From Cryobacterium breve (GTDB taxonomy: Bacteria; Actinomycetota; Actinomycetes; Actinomycetales; Microbacteriaceae), in NCBI RefSeq assembly GCF_004402375.1, contig NZ_SOGJ01000034.1, forward strand, positions 62,001 to 126,000: a stretch of 64,000 nt of DNA, read 5' to 3'. The translations under genes were made by a program, and so were the position numbers. Of the stretch, positions 8,675 to 16,941 are shown piece after piece. Under the pieces are notes generated by a model, which did not search any database, was not told the origin of the DNA, and saw nothing but the letters and a program-made list of their open reading frames with translations. The stretch's first letter is position 1. Every line of letters starts with the position of its first letter.

Positions 8675-9691
8675 ATGATGCCATTCCAGATTGACCACCT
8701 GCATACGCTGGTTGCGCTCGTCGAGGAAGGCACGTTCGAGGCGGCGGCGCAGCGGCTGCGTCTCACGGCATCCGCTGTCTCCCAACGAATCAAGGCCATG
8801 GAACAGGCGGCGGGTCAGGTGCTGATCCAGCGGGTGAACCCGGTTGTGCCCACTATTGCCGGCGACGTGGTGCTGCGGCATGCGCGCCAGGTGCAGTTGC
8901 TCGAGAGCGACGTGGCCACCGAGCTCGGCGCGGGCCTGCAGCCGGGCGGTCGCACCTCGCTGGCGTTGGCGGTCAACGCCGATTCCCTGGGCACTTGGTT
9001 CCTCGATGCGCTCGCCGCCGTGCCTGCCGAAAGCCGCGCTGTCTTCGACATTTACCGCGAGGACCAGGAGCACACCACCTCTCTGCTGCGGTCGGGCGCC
9101 GTGATGGCGGCGGTCACGTCGACGGCGGAGGCGGTGCAGGGGTGCAGCTCGGCGCGGTTGGGCTCGATGCGCTATCGGGCCGTGGCCAGCCCCCGTTTCG
9201 TCGCTGCCTGGCTGGGCGGCGACTCCGGCGCTGCGGGGTCGAGTGCTGCGGGGCCGAACGCTGCGGGGCCGAGTGCAGGGAGGTCGAGTGCTGCGGGGTC
9301 GAGTGCTGCGGGGCCGAGTGCTGCGGGGTCGAACCGCACGGGGATCGACCTCGCGGGGCTCGCGACGGCCCCGATGGTCAACTTCGACCGTCGCGACGAG
9401 CTGCAGCACCGGTTCCTGCGTGGCATCGGCGGCCGGGTCACGGATGTCCCGCGTCACCACATCCCGACCTCCGCCGACTTCGCCCGCGCGGTGGTGCTCG
9501 GCCTGGGCTGGGGGCTGCTGCCCGAGCAGCAATGCCTCACCGAGCTCGGCGACGGCCGGCTCGTGGAACTGGCGCCGGGGCATCCGATCGACGTGGTGCT
9601 CTACTGGCAGCGCTGGAATATCGCCTCCCGGCTGCTCGACCAGGTGACGGATGCCGTGGGCCGAGTTGCGGCCGCCAGCCTTCACCCGTAG
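8675..9691 (+). CDS. lysG: LysR-family regulator of amino-acid export (LysG/ArgP-like)
   Basis: 338-aa LysR regulator with an N-terminal winged HTH (FEAAAQRLRLTASAVSQRIKAME at about 23-45), typical of the ArgP/LysG subgroup, followed by an effector domain. In the family, lysine or arginine binding activates the divergent exporter gene. An insertion of seven 15-nt repeats (9230-9334) places an Ala/Gly/Ser/Pro tract of about 35 residues in the middle of the effector domain, making the protein roughly 35 residues longer than usual. Both ATGs (8675, 8678) are possible starts. Confidence 0.85.
   Translation: MMPFQIDHLHTLVALVEEGTFEAAAQRLRLTASAVSQRIKAMEQAAGQVLIQRVNPVVPTIAGDVVLRHARQVQLLESDVATELGAGLQPGGRTSLALAVNADSLGTWFLDALAAVPAESRAVFDIYREDQEHTTSLLRSGAVMAAVTSTAEAVQGCSSARLGSMRYRAVASPRFVAAWLGGDSGAAGSSAAGPNAAGPSAGRSSAAGSSAAGPSAAGSNRTGIDLAGLATAPMVNFDRRDELQHRFLRGIGGRVTDVPRHHIPTSADFARAVVLGLGWGLLPEQQCLTELGDGRLVELAPGHPIDVVLYWQRWNIASRLLDQVTDAVGRVAAASLHP
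9230..9334 (+). repeat. 15-nt tandem repeat inside lysG (7 copies)
   Basis: Seven consecutive units of the type GCTGCGGGGTCGAGT, with small variations and one diverged unit, all in frame and encoding Ala-Ala-Gly-Ser/Pro-Ser/Asn. A multiple of three keeps the regulator open. Confidence 0.9.
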
Positions 9692-9735
9692 GGTCTCGGA
9701 GGTTCTGACCGTCAAATCGGGGGTGGAGTCTGCGG

Positions 9736-10398
9736 TTAGTCGCGCGCCCACACCTCGACTTCGCTGATTGAGGTGTCAGCGGCCCGGTCGCCGCCGACTC
9801 CGCCCACCGCGATGGCGATCGTGAGCACGATCTCCGAGGTGCTGCCCTTCGGAAGGGCCAGGCTTTGGTACGCCGCGTAATCGGCGACAGGCTTCTGACG
9901 AAGCATGGAGGGTTGGCTGCCCTGGTCGGTCTGCACTGTGAATTGCCGCACCCGGGCATTGCGGAGGTACAGGGCCTCCGACTTCGCATAGCCATTGATC
10001 ACGCAGACGAGCTGCACATCGGGTGTGCCAGGCAGGCTCAGCGTCAGCGTTTCGTTCGTGCCCAGGCCGTCTACGCCCTCCACCCACGACGTGCCGAGAT
10101 CCCCATCGATCGCCAAAACTGCCGGATGCTCAACAACACGTGGATCGGATTCGGTCAGGGCACTGGAACTCTCGGCGCCGACCCCCGACACCAGGTGAAG
10201 CCCGCGGGGATCCTCGCAGTCGGCCTCGGCAAGCGCGCTCTTGAAGTGCGGAGTGAGCATAAGCAGCAGCAGGGATGTGGCGACAGCCGTGAAGATGCCG
10301 ATCAGCAGCCCACTCAGAAGTCCGGGCCAGCGGTTCTGGGGCGGTTGAACGACGCCGACCCACAGCCTCGGTTCGGTGGTGTTTCCGCGAGTAGCCAT
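9736..10398 (-). CDS. membrane-anchored protein with a discoidin/NADase-type glycan-binding-like domain
   Basis: 220-aa protein. A cytoplasmic N-terminus (MATRGNTTEPRLW) is followed by one transmembrane helix (SGLLIGIFTAVATSLLLLML, about 38-57) and an extracytoplasmic domain containing AIDGDLGTSWVEG, ETLTLSL, VINGYAKSEALYLRNARV and IAIAVGG. This pattern is familiar from actinobacterial proteins annotated with a discoidin (F5/8C)-like, NADase-type glycan-binding domain. It probably binds surface polysaccharide; no catalytic domain is visible. GGAG precedes the chosen ATG. A longer reading overlaps the neighbouring HNH gene and is rejected. Confidence 0.65.
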   Translation of the reverse strand: MATRGNTTEPRLWVGVVQPPQNRWPGLLSGLLIGIFTAVATSLLLLMLTPHFKSALAEADCEDPRGLHLVSGVGAESSSALTESDPRVVEHPAVLAIDGDLGTSWVEGVDGLGTNETLTLSLPGTPDVQLVCVINGYAKSEALYLRNARVRQFTVQTDQGSQPSMLRQKPVADYAAYQSLALPKGSTSEIVLTIAIAVGGVGGDRAADTSISEVEVWARD

Positions 10399-10560
10399 TT
10401 TCGCTCCAGTCCACTTCGTGTGACACCGGTACTGACGATTCCAGGAAGTCCAGAACGCGGGATCGCGCACAGGACGAGTGCAGGGCTTGGGCCGGAGCCT
10501 ACGCGCGAGAGCGTTGATTCGGCAGAAAGACTCCAGGGGTGTCGCCAGGCGCTCCTGGCC

Positions 10561-10626
10561 GGCAATCGCATGGTCGGCAAGCGGATGGCCGGCAATCGGA
10601 TGGCCGGCAATCGGATGGTTGGCAAG
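10561..10626. repeat. 15-nt tandem repeat upstream of the first DUF222-HNH gene
   Basis: Four full copies and a partial fifth of a GGCAATCGGATGGCC-like unit (10561-10620 plus six bases). It lies in the gap before the HNH gene, about 130 bp upstream of its start. Confidence 0.85.
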
Positions 10627-10756
10627 CCGGCACGGATGCCCGGAGCGCGCGTTCACCGAGCCCCGGCAATCCCTCCACAAAACTCGTTTGACCAGCTTAT
10701 TCACACCTCCGCTGAACCCCGGTGGAATGTCAGTGGTACCCCGTAACGTGATTGTT

Positions 10757-12046
10757 ATGTCCATATCAGTCAGCACCTCGCAGGCGCAGCTTGGCTCGCG
10801 TTTCGACGCGATCTCAGCCGTTGACCGCAAGCTGGCAAGGGGCTTCGCGCAGCGGGCCGAGATGATCGATGAGGCCCGCCGGTTCAGCGAGGCGACGGCC
10901 GGGATGGCCTCCCGCAACACGAGTGCCCGATGGGACCCCGACGAGATCGCCCGACGAGAGTTCTCAAGCGAGCTGGCCTGCACCCTGCGCATTCCCGAAC
11001 CCACCGCCGTGAGCCTGATCGCCGAGTCGCAGGCCCTGGCTGAAGACCTCCCCGCCACCCGGGCGGCGCTCGAGGCCGGCGAGATCAGCTACCGGCACGC
11101 TCAGGTGCTGATCGGGCAGGCCTGCTCGGTGCCCGCCGAGGCTCTGGCCGCCTTCGAAGAGGCGCTGCTACCGGCCGCGCGCACCCTCACCGCGGCCAAG
11201 CTCAAGCACAAGGCCCGCGTGCTGCGCGAGCGACTGCACCCCGAGTCGATCACCGCCCGGCGGGAGAAATCCTTTCGCGACCGCACCTCCTGGGTGCAGG
11301 CGGAACCCGACGGGATGGCGACTCTGAGCGTGACCACCAGCGCCGATATCGTGCACTCCATGTTCGCCCGGGCGAACGACGCCGCCGTCAGCCTGCTGGG
11401 CCCAGGGGAGCCCCGCACCCTGACCCAGGTGCGCACCGACGTGATGAGTGACCTGCTGGTCGACGGGGTGACCCCGTCGGGAATCGGGAAGGGCGTTCGG
11501 GCGACGGTTCAGATCACGGTCCCGGTGATGACCCTTCTCGGACACAGCGAAGAGCCTGGCTACCTCGAGGGCTACGGGCCGATCGACCCCGACACGGCCC
11601 GCGACCTGGCCTCGCGAGCGCCGAGCTTCACGCGCATCCTGGTGCATCCCGAGACCGGAGTCGTGCTCTCGGTCGGTCGCACACGTTACAAGGTGTCGAA
11701 GGAACTCCGACGGTTCCTCCGTTTGCGCGACGAAACCTGCCGCTTCGCCGGGTGTAACCAGCCGGCCCGCACCGCCGACCTCGACCATACCCACGAATGG
11801 CAAGACGGCGGCCGCACAGCCCACGACAATCTGGCCCACCTCTGTCCGGGCTGCCATGCCTTGAAGACCGAGACCGGGTGGACGGTGGAGCAGCAGCCAG
11901 GCGGCATCCTTGCCTGGAAATCACCGACCGGGCGCGAGTTCGTGACGCAGCCGCCCGCTCCGATCCCTCCACCGGGCGGGGGATCGGCTACTCCTCATCC
12001 GTCGAGACCTGCCCGACATCCGCTGCCCGACGACGCACCGTTCTAA
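10757..12046 (+). CDS. DUF222 / 13E12-type HNH endonuclease, copy 1
   Basis: 429-aa protein with an N-terminal helical DUF222 region and a C-terminal HNH nuclease. The zinc/HNH core reads CRFAGCNQPA, DLDHTHEWQDGG, NLAHLCPGCHALK (about residues 325-375), with both CxxC-type pairs and the catalytic histidine intact. Such genes are multicopy in Microbacteriaceae and mycobacteria (13E12 family); their role is unsettled (mobility or DNA repair). The ATG at 10757 is chosen although an upstream GTG is in frame. It is preceded by a 15-nt tandem repeat and followed within 150 bp by a long hexanucleotide repeat. Its stop overlaps a minus-strand stop at 12043. Confidence 0.85.
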   Translation: MSISVSTSQAQLGSRFDAISAVDRKLARGFAQRAEMIDEARRFSEATAGMASRNTSARWDPDEIARREFSSELACTLRIPEPTAVSLIAESQALAEDLPATRAALEAGEISYRHAQVLIGQACSVPAEALAAFEEALLPAARTLTAAKLKHKARVLRERLHPESITARREKSFRDRTSWVQAEPDGMATLSVTTSADIVHSMFARANDAAVSLLGPGEPRTLTQVRTDVMSDLLVDGVTPSGIGKGVRATVQITVPVMTLLGHSEEPGYLEGYGPIDPDTARDLASRAPSFTRILVHPETGVVLSVGRTRYKVSKELRRFLRLRDETCRFAGCNQPARTADLDHTHEWQDGGRTAHDNLAHLCPGCHALKTETGWTVEQQPGGILAWKSPTGREFVTQPPAPIPPPGGGSATPHPSRPARHPLPDDAPF

Positions 12047-12193
12047 CCGTCGGTCGGCACCTGCGGTGCCGTTGTTGCCAGCTGGGCGACCCTGTAGTCG
12101 ATCAGCTCGGCAATGGCCGCAGCCGACGCCGCGGATCCGTCTGATTGTGCCGTGGCGACTTTTGTTCCGACTGAAGCACTCTCGACAGTGAAG

Positions 12194-12277
<84 letters not shown>

Positions 12278-12411
12278 ATTGGATTGCCAACGGGCATCGG
12301 GCGCGTTGATCAGAGTCTTGGCGCTTTGCCAAAGCCCGCTGGCCAGGAGAGCATCCACGATCTGATCGCCGACGGCCGTGCTGTAGGGCGAGGGCAGGAT
12401 GCAGTAATGCC

Positions 12412-12480
12412 GCGTGCGTGGGTGCGTGCGTGCGTGCGTGGCGTGGCGTGGCGTGGCGCGGCGTGGCGTGGCGTGGCGTG
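12412..12480. repeat. adjacent tetra- and pentanucleotide simple repeats
   Basis: A GTGC-type tetranucleotide run (12412-12440, with one interruption) passes directly into nine GCGTG pentamers (12436-12480, one variant GCGCG). Unit lengths of four and five can alter reading frame by slippage. Confidence 0.9.
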
Positions 12481-12613
12481 GCTGGCCGTGGCACACTGCC
12501 GCGTTCGTCATTCGTGGGGCATGCCTGCAGCCTAGGGAGTAGGTGCGCTCCCTTGAAGCGCGGCTCGGCGGTGGATACCCTCACAGGCAAGACGCACAAG
12601 GAGGCTGGTTCAC

Positions 12614-13003
12614 ATGGGCGAGACCGTGACACACATAGTGCTCGAAGGCTTTCTGGATGCCTTCAACCGGCATGACCTAAACGCCATCATGAGCTACTTC
12701 GCCGAAGACTGCGTCTTCTATATGCCGCGGGGCGCTAAGCCGCGTGGTGATCGCGCTGTGGGCAAGGCTGCGGTCAGGGCAGGGCTGGCGAAGCGCTTCG
12801 AGGGCATTCCCGATGTGCACTACGGCGACGACCGGCACTGGGTGGGCGACGACGGTGTCAGCGCATGCGGGGTGTCCGAGTGGACGCTGACCGGAACCTC
12901 GACCGCGGGCCAGCAGATCGAGGTGCGCGGGCTCGACTTGCTCGAGTTCGACCGGGAGGGCAAGATCACCCGCAAGGATTCCTTCTGGAAGATCGTCGAG
13001 TGA
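12614..13003 (+). CDS. SnoaL-like / NTF2-fold protein
   Basis: 129-aa protein of the SnoaL-like (nuclear transport factor 2 fold) superfamily. It opens with VLEGFLDAFNRHDLNAIMSYF, then AEDCVFYMPRG, has a central strand pair around HWVGDDGVSACGVSEWTLTG, and ends GKITRKDSFWKIVE. Members are small ligand-binding cones acting as hydrolases, isomerases or polyketide cyclases; the substrate cannot be inferred. AAGGAGG with 10-nt spacing supports the ATG. It stands alone and is followed by a strong palindromic element. Confidence 0.8.
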   Translation: MGETVTHIVLEGFLDAFNRHDLNAIMSYFAEDCVFYMPRGAKPRGDRAVGKAAVRAGLAKRFEGIPDVHYGDDRHWVGDDGVSACGVSEWTLTGTSTAGQQIEVRGLDLLEFDREGKITRKDSFWKIVE

Positions 13004-13430
13004 CGCCAACGGCCCCCAAGCTCGTGTGACGGATGCCGCGGCGCACCCTATGGAAGCGGGCGCACGTTCCACCGTGCGCCCGCATCCATAGGGTGCGCCA
13101 CGACCGCAGGAGAACCCGGGCACGGTGGAAAGTCATCGGCTGAGCTGCGGTTAGTGCGCGCAGGCTGCGGAGACCCAGGCGCAGACTGCCGAGACCCAGG
13201 CGCAGGCTGCGGAGTAGGCGGCAATGGTGACGGCCGCCAGAACCACGGTGGTTGACCCGGTTCCGACGGCCAGCGCGCATCCGATCAGGCCGACCGCTGC
13301 AGCGGTGTTCGCTGGATGTCAGCCGGAGACGGCGTCAAGCAGCTGATTGCGGCCGCACCGGACGAGTGCAGCCAAGAGGGCTGACACAGGTGTCCGGTGC
13401 GGCCACGAATCTGGCCGTGCGGAGTGCTGG
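13004..13430. other. intergenic region with palindrome, 21-nt repeats and a C-terminal peptide remnant
   Basis: 427 bp between convergent genes. It holds the 70-nt palindromic element (13035-13104), imperfect 21-nt repeats (CAGGCTGCGGAGACCCAGGCG type, about 13159-13216), and an open minus-strand frame (13151-13318) that reads like the end of a hydrophobic Ala/Cys-rich protein but has no start codon near its 5' end. Confidence 0.55.
13035..13104. repeat. 70-nt palindromic element, copy 2 (family A)
   Basis: Forms an almost perfect 27-bp hairpin: 13040-13066 pairs with 13073-13099 with a single A-A mismatch, leaving a 6-nt loop TTCCAC. Same 70-nt length as the copy at 7828-7897, 77 percent identical. 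Lies just after the SnoaL-like gene, so it may act as a terminator, but its copy elsewhere does not. Confidence 0.8.
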
Positions 13431-14234
13431 CTAGAGCGCGGGCTGGGTGACCGCGTTCATTTGCAGGGTGACGGCGGTCTGCGAGAGCAGGCGACCGTTG
13501 ACCGTCGCGCCGGTCTTCACCGCGATGAGCGACTTGGAGAGCACGACGCCCTCGAAGTGCGCCGCCGTGCCGATCGACACGGAGCCGGCGGTCTGCCAGA
13601 ACACGTTCTTCGCCTGTACGCCACCGGCGAGGGTGACCTGTTTGGCGCCAGCCTCGCTGATGTTCCCGGCGACCTGGAAGATGAACACGTCGTTCGGGCC
13701 ACCGGTCAGGGTGACGTCGCTCGAGATGGTGACTCCGGTGTTCCACTGGTAGAGGCCCGGGTTCAGGGTGAGGCCGCCGATCTCACCGGCGCCCAAGTCG
13801 ATCGCGTCGGCCTGGTCGCGGCTGACGGCATCCTGGTAGGCGATGCCCATGTCGCCGACGACGGTGTTCAGGTAGGCCGGGTCGGTGACCGCGCAGGCCG
13901 GGCCGGCAGCGTCGACCGTGTAGATGATGCCCGTCTGCACTTCGTCGCAGCTCAGGTGGATGGCGGCACCCGTGATCGGGCTGGCGCCGACGTTTCCGTT
14001 GACGGCCGACGCGTAGACATCCGTTACACCAGTCTGGGCAAGAATGGCGAAGGTGCCGGCGGAGCCGAGCGCGATCGGCGCGCGCACGGACCCGGTGGGC
14101 ACGGCTGCCGACGCCGGGGTGGCGCCCGCGGTGCCGAGGCCGGCCGTGCCGACGCCTGCGATGGCGACTGCGAAGAGCATTGCCGGCAGCCAGCGACGGA
14201 TGCCGGAGTGTGGTTTCTTAGTGAAAGTGGACAT
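13431..14234 (-). CDS. secreted ice-binding protein (DUF3494 family)
   Basis: 267-aa protein with a Sec signal peptide (basic start MSTFTKKPHSGIRRW, hydrophobic core, cleavage near TPASAAVP) followed by a single DUF3494 beta-helix domain: LGSAGTFAILAQTGVT, VNGNVGASPITG, GLTLNPGLYQWNTGV, DVFIFQVAGNI, NVFWQTAGSVSIGT, LLSQTAVTLQMNAV. Proteins of this family bind ice surfaces, inhibit recrystallisation and help cells keep a liquid brine habitat. The start at MSTFTKK follows a GAAAGG ribosome site; upstream in-frame methionines give implausible N-termini. No anchoring motif is seen, so the mature protein is probably released. Confidence 0.92.
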   Translation of the reverse strand: MSTFTKKPHSGIRRWLPAMLFAVAIAGVGTAGLGTAGATPASAAVPTGSVRAPIALGSAGTFAILAQTGVTDVYASAVNGNVGASPITGAAIHLSCDEVQTGIIYTVDAAGPACAVTDPAYLNTVVGDMGIAYQDAVSRDQADAIDLGAGEIGGLTLNPGLYQWNTGVTISSDVTLTGGPNDVFIFQVAGNISEAGAKQVTLAGGVQAKNVFWQTAGSVSIGTAAHFEGVVLSKSLIAVKTGATVNGRLLSQTAVTLQMNAVTQPAL

Positions 14235-14677
14235 GGTGATTGCCTTTCCCGTGAGACACATCCGCGAGCGCGGACGCGAGGGCAGGGCCGCTGAACATGG
14301 CGGTCCCCGGAACGATGGCCGGGTTTCGCTCACTGGCGGAAGTGTGCCGGGAATGCACCTCTCCAGCCGCGCAGGAAAGACGGGCATCACGCACGAGAAA
14401 GTGCGCCCCACTGAGCTGGAATCCAACGAATCGAATCTGTCTAACCCCAGACTAGGGCTAATAACTGCGCCCCCGAACACGGCGCGTGGCGTTCAGATGA
14501 ATAGCTCGCGTCGCTGAGGAGTCACGTGCCGCCGAGGGGGAATATTGCACGCACGAGCCCGCGAACGGCGCACTCGCCTGGGAGTCGAGGTCGGCGAAGC
14601 ATCCGTCGACCGTGGCCAAAAAAGTCGACGGATGCCCAGGGCGACCATGTGCGCCCCCGCCCCACCCCCACTGGGGA

Positions 14678-14705
14678 CAAAAAAGCTGGCTAAGGCGCTT
14701 TTTTG
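14678..14705 (+). promoter_or_regulatory. conserved hairpin upstream of decayed gene copy
   Basis: CAAAAAAGC (14678-14686) pairs perfectly with GCTTTTTTG (14697-14705) over a 10-nt loop, immediately after ACTGGGGA. The counterpart at 17846-17873 keeps the pairing with different arm sequence, so the structure rather than the sequence appears conserved. Confidence 0.65.
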
Positions 14706-14766
14706 ACTCTCGAGCCCGCCTAGGCTCGAACTTTGCAGTGAAGTTAGACAGCTGGGGGGCTGAAGC

Positions 14767-14836
14767 GTGGGTTCAGATAACGTACTGCTCGCGACGGGGC
14801 GCTGGTCGGTTTCCTGGTTCGAATGGTGAAGCTCCT
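14767..14836 (+). pseudogene. internally deleted copy of the small membrane-protein gene
   Basis: The GTG start and the next ~45 nt match the start of the gene at 17933 (GTGrGTTCAGA then GCGCTGGTyG). The sequence then jumps to the equivalent of that gene's 3' end (GGTTCGAATGGTGAA). About 300 nt of the middle are missing and one base is lost. Only about 20 codons remain open. Confidence 0.6.
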
Positions 14837-14945
14837 CCGGAACGCTCGGCGGGAGGCGGGAGGCGGGAGGCGGACAGGCTGCAGTACACGCTGATGTCGC
14901 GCCAATGAGGGCTCGGTCATCTCCCTCCAGGCTCCAGGCTCCGGC

Positions 14946-15920
14946 TCAGCCTCGCAGGCGAAGAAGGACTGGGCTGGTTGGACTCTTCTGCTCGATCTCG
15001 ATCACCGACGACCGGGATTTCAGGAAATCGGAGAACTGGGTAAAGCCGAGCGCGCGCTCCTGAAAGGCCGGATCCATCCGTTTCATCTGTAGCTTCAGCG
15101 CCGATGCGTGTTGCCACTCCTGGTCGTTCTGCGCCAGCAACTCCATGGCTCGCAGGAGCAGCGGCGTCGCCGCCTTCCCTGCACTGGGAGTGACCGCGGC
15201 TTCGGCGGTAACTGTGGCTGCCGGGGCGGGAACGAGGGGAAGCGTAGAAACGGATGCGGCGGCATCCGACTTCTTGGTTGAAACCTCTGTGGCAGGCGGG
15301 GCCGGAGCCGCGGCCGGCGCTGAAATCGCAACGAGCGTCGCCGCACTCGTGACACCGGGCAGGGAGTCGTAGTCGGCGAACTCGTCCCAGGCGGCCGCGA
15401 GCGTACTGCTCGTCGAGCCAAAAACGCCGATTCCGATGACGTAGCGGCCCAGCCTCCTGCAGCGCTGGGCGAGCGGGACGTAGTCGGAATCTCCGGCGAC
15501 GATGACGACGTGGGTGAGGTCGGTGAGCCGCAACACGTCCTCGACGACGTCGATGGCCAACCGGATATCCGCGCCGTTCTTCAGCGACGAGACGGTCGGG
15601 AACAGTTGCGTCAGGTCGACAGCGCGGTCGGTGAGCTGGCGCTGGTACCTCGCGTTGACCGCCGCCGACCAGTCGGCGTAGGCGCGACTGACCACGACTG
15701 ACCCGAACGATGACGCGTAGTCCAGCACGGCGCCCACATCGATCATGGCCTGGTGGATGCGCGCGGTCACTTCAGCGTCGGCCCTGGGATTCGACGACAC
15801 GTGATTGCGCGCCTTGTCTTTGGCGAACTGGTTCTTGCCGTGCAACTGGTTGTAGCGCGAGATGACGATGTTGTCGAAGTCCAGGTAGACGCCGACTCGT
15901 TCGCGGGACTGCTCAGCCAT
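14946..15920 (-). CDS. NYN-domain (PIN-like) protein with C-terminal OST-HTH/LOTUS-like domain
   Basis: 324-aa protein. The N-terminal NYN/LabA-type PIN-fold nuclease domain shows the acidic cluster VYLDFDNI (about 11-18), GADIRLAIDVVEDV and VAGDSDYVPLAQRCRRLG, which are metal-binding positions of this fold. An Ala/Pro/Thr-rich linker (about 190-240) leads to a C-terminal region (LLLRAMELLAQNDQEW, KRMDPAFQERALGF, FSDFLKSRS) consistent with an OST-HTH/LOTUS RNA-binding domain. Such proteins are predicted ribonucleases, some linked to RNA decay or silencing-like processes. It stands divergent from the NERD gene. Target unknown. Confidence 0.8.
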   Translation of the reverse strand: MAEQSRERVGVYLDFDNIVISRYNQLHGKNQFAKDKARNHVSSNPRADAEVTARIHQAMIDVGAVLDYASSFGSVVVSRAYADWSAAVNARYQRQLTDRAVDLTQLFPTVSSLKNGADIRLAIDVVEDVLRLTDLTHVVIVAGDSDYVPLAQRCRRLGRYVIGIGVFGSTSSTLAAAWDEFADYDSLPGVTSAATLVAISAPAAAPAPPATEVSTKKSDAAASVSTLPLVPAPAATVTAEAAVTPSAGKAATPLLLRAMELLAQNDQEWQHASALKLQMKRMDPAFQERALGFTQFSDFLKSRSSVIEIEQKSPTSPVLLRLRG

Positions 15921-16078
15921 CCGGTGCTCCTCCTGGGTCGATGCCGGTGACGAGCATCGCGCCAGTCCCCCCGCCAGTCAGTCTCTCAGAGATGGGTGGA
16001 GGGCATTGCGAGCCCGTTCTGGGGCTGCTGCCCCCGCCACCGCAGCCGCTAGATTCGACGAGGGGGAACGGGGGAACC

Positions 16079-16897
16079 ATGACTATTCACGCGCAAACAA
16101 TGCGGCAGCAGTTCGCGGCCCAGGCGGTCATCGAGGAGTTGCTGCGGCAGCACGCCGATACGCCACCGCGCAGCACGTTCGCGCGGTTCTGCGGCGACTC
16201 TCCGCTGCGCGCCGACAGTGTCAGCTGGTATCTGGGTGCCAAAGGCGAGATCGTGGTCGGCCAGATCCTGGCGACTCTGCCTCCGGAGTGGACGTCTTTC
16301 CACGCCCTGCCGATCGGCAAGAAGGGCTCGGACATCGATCACATCGTCATCGGCCCGGGCGGCATCTTCACAATCAACACGAAGCACCACGCGGGCAAGA
16401 CCGTCTGGGTGGCCGGGCGTGGCCTGATGGTGTCCGGCCAGAAGCAGCCCTACATCCGCAACGCCGAATACGAAGCAGGGCGGGTTACGAAACTGCTGCG
16501 AGAACGGATGCCGCTGCTCCCTGCCGCGCAACCCGTGCTCGCGCTGGTCAACCCCAAGTCGCTGACCGTCAAGGTGACGCCGGAACAGGTGAAAGTCACG
16601 ACCGCCGCTGCCCTGAGTCGCTGGATTGTAAAGCGTCCCGTGGTCTTGAACGCCGGTGATCTGGCGGAGCTCGCCGCGATCATCGACGACCCGGCGACGT
16701 GGCCGGCCCCGCTGGTCCCCCCCACCGAGAACGTGCTGGCTCGCTTCGACGCGCTCGATGCCGAGGTTCTCGCGGCGCGATCGCGGCGGAGAGTGTGGAG
16801 CTTCAGCGGCACGCTCGCACTCTGTGCGGCAGCCTTCGGCGCGTGGCTGCTGCTGCCGGCCGTGCTCGGCACCGTTCTGACGGGCGGGCCGCAATGA
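16079..16897 (+). CDS. NERD-domain membrane protein
   Basis: 272-aa protein with an N-terminal NERD (nuclease-related) domain: LGAKGEIVVGQILATLP, then KGSDIDHIVIGPGGIFTINTK (about 70-115), carrying the acidic and lysine residues of restriction-endonuclease-like folds. A C-terminal hydrophobic helix (TLALCAAAFGAWLLLPAVLG) would anchor it in the membrane. NERD proteins are thought to act in DNA processing or signalling, but the family is poorly characterised. The chosen ATG follows GGGGGAACC. A longer upstream reading has no better site. Confidence 0.8.
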   Translation: MTIHAQTMRQQFAAQAVIEELLRQHADTPPRSTFARFCGDSPLRADSVSWYLGAKGEIVVGQILATLPPEWTSFHALPIGKKGSDIDHIVIGPGGIFTINTKHHAGKTVWVAGRGLMVSGQKQPYIRNAEYEAGRVTKLLRERMPLLPAAQPVLALVNPKSLTVKVTPEQVKVTTAAALSRWIVKRPVVLNAGDLAELAAIIDDPATWPAPLVPPTENVLARFDALDAEVLAARSRRRVWSFSGTLALCAAAFGAWLLLPAVLGTVLTGGPQ

Positions 16898-16941
16898 TCA
16901 AGCAGCCTGGCCGGTAGTCGTCCTTTGCAGCCGGCAGCTCC

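Larger units (their letters stand above)
14235..14945. other. long intergenic region with a decayed duplicate of the 17.9-kb locus
   Basis: 711 bp. The first part is promoter-side sequence of the ice-binding gene. From 14667 it copies the region upstream of the small membrane-protein gene at 17933, including a hairpin (14678-14705) and the gene start (14767). After that it shows only the beginning and end of that gene. A short direct repeat GGGAGGCGGGAGGCGGGAGGC lies at about 14850-14870. Confidence 0.65.
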
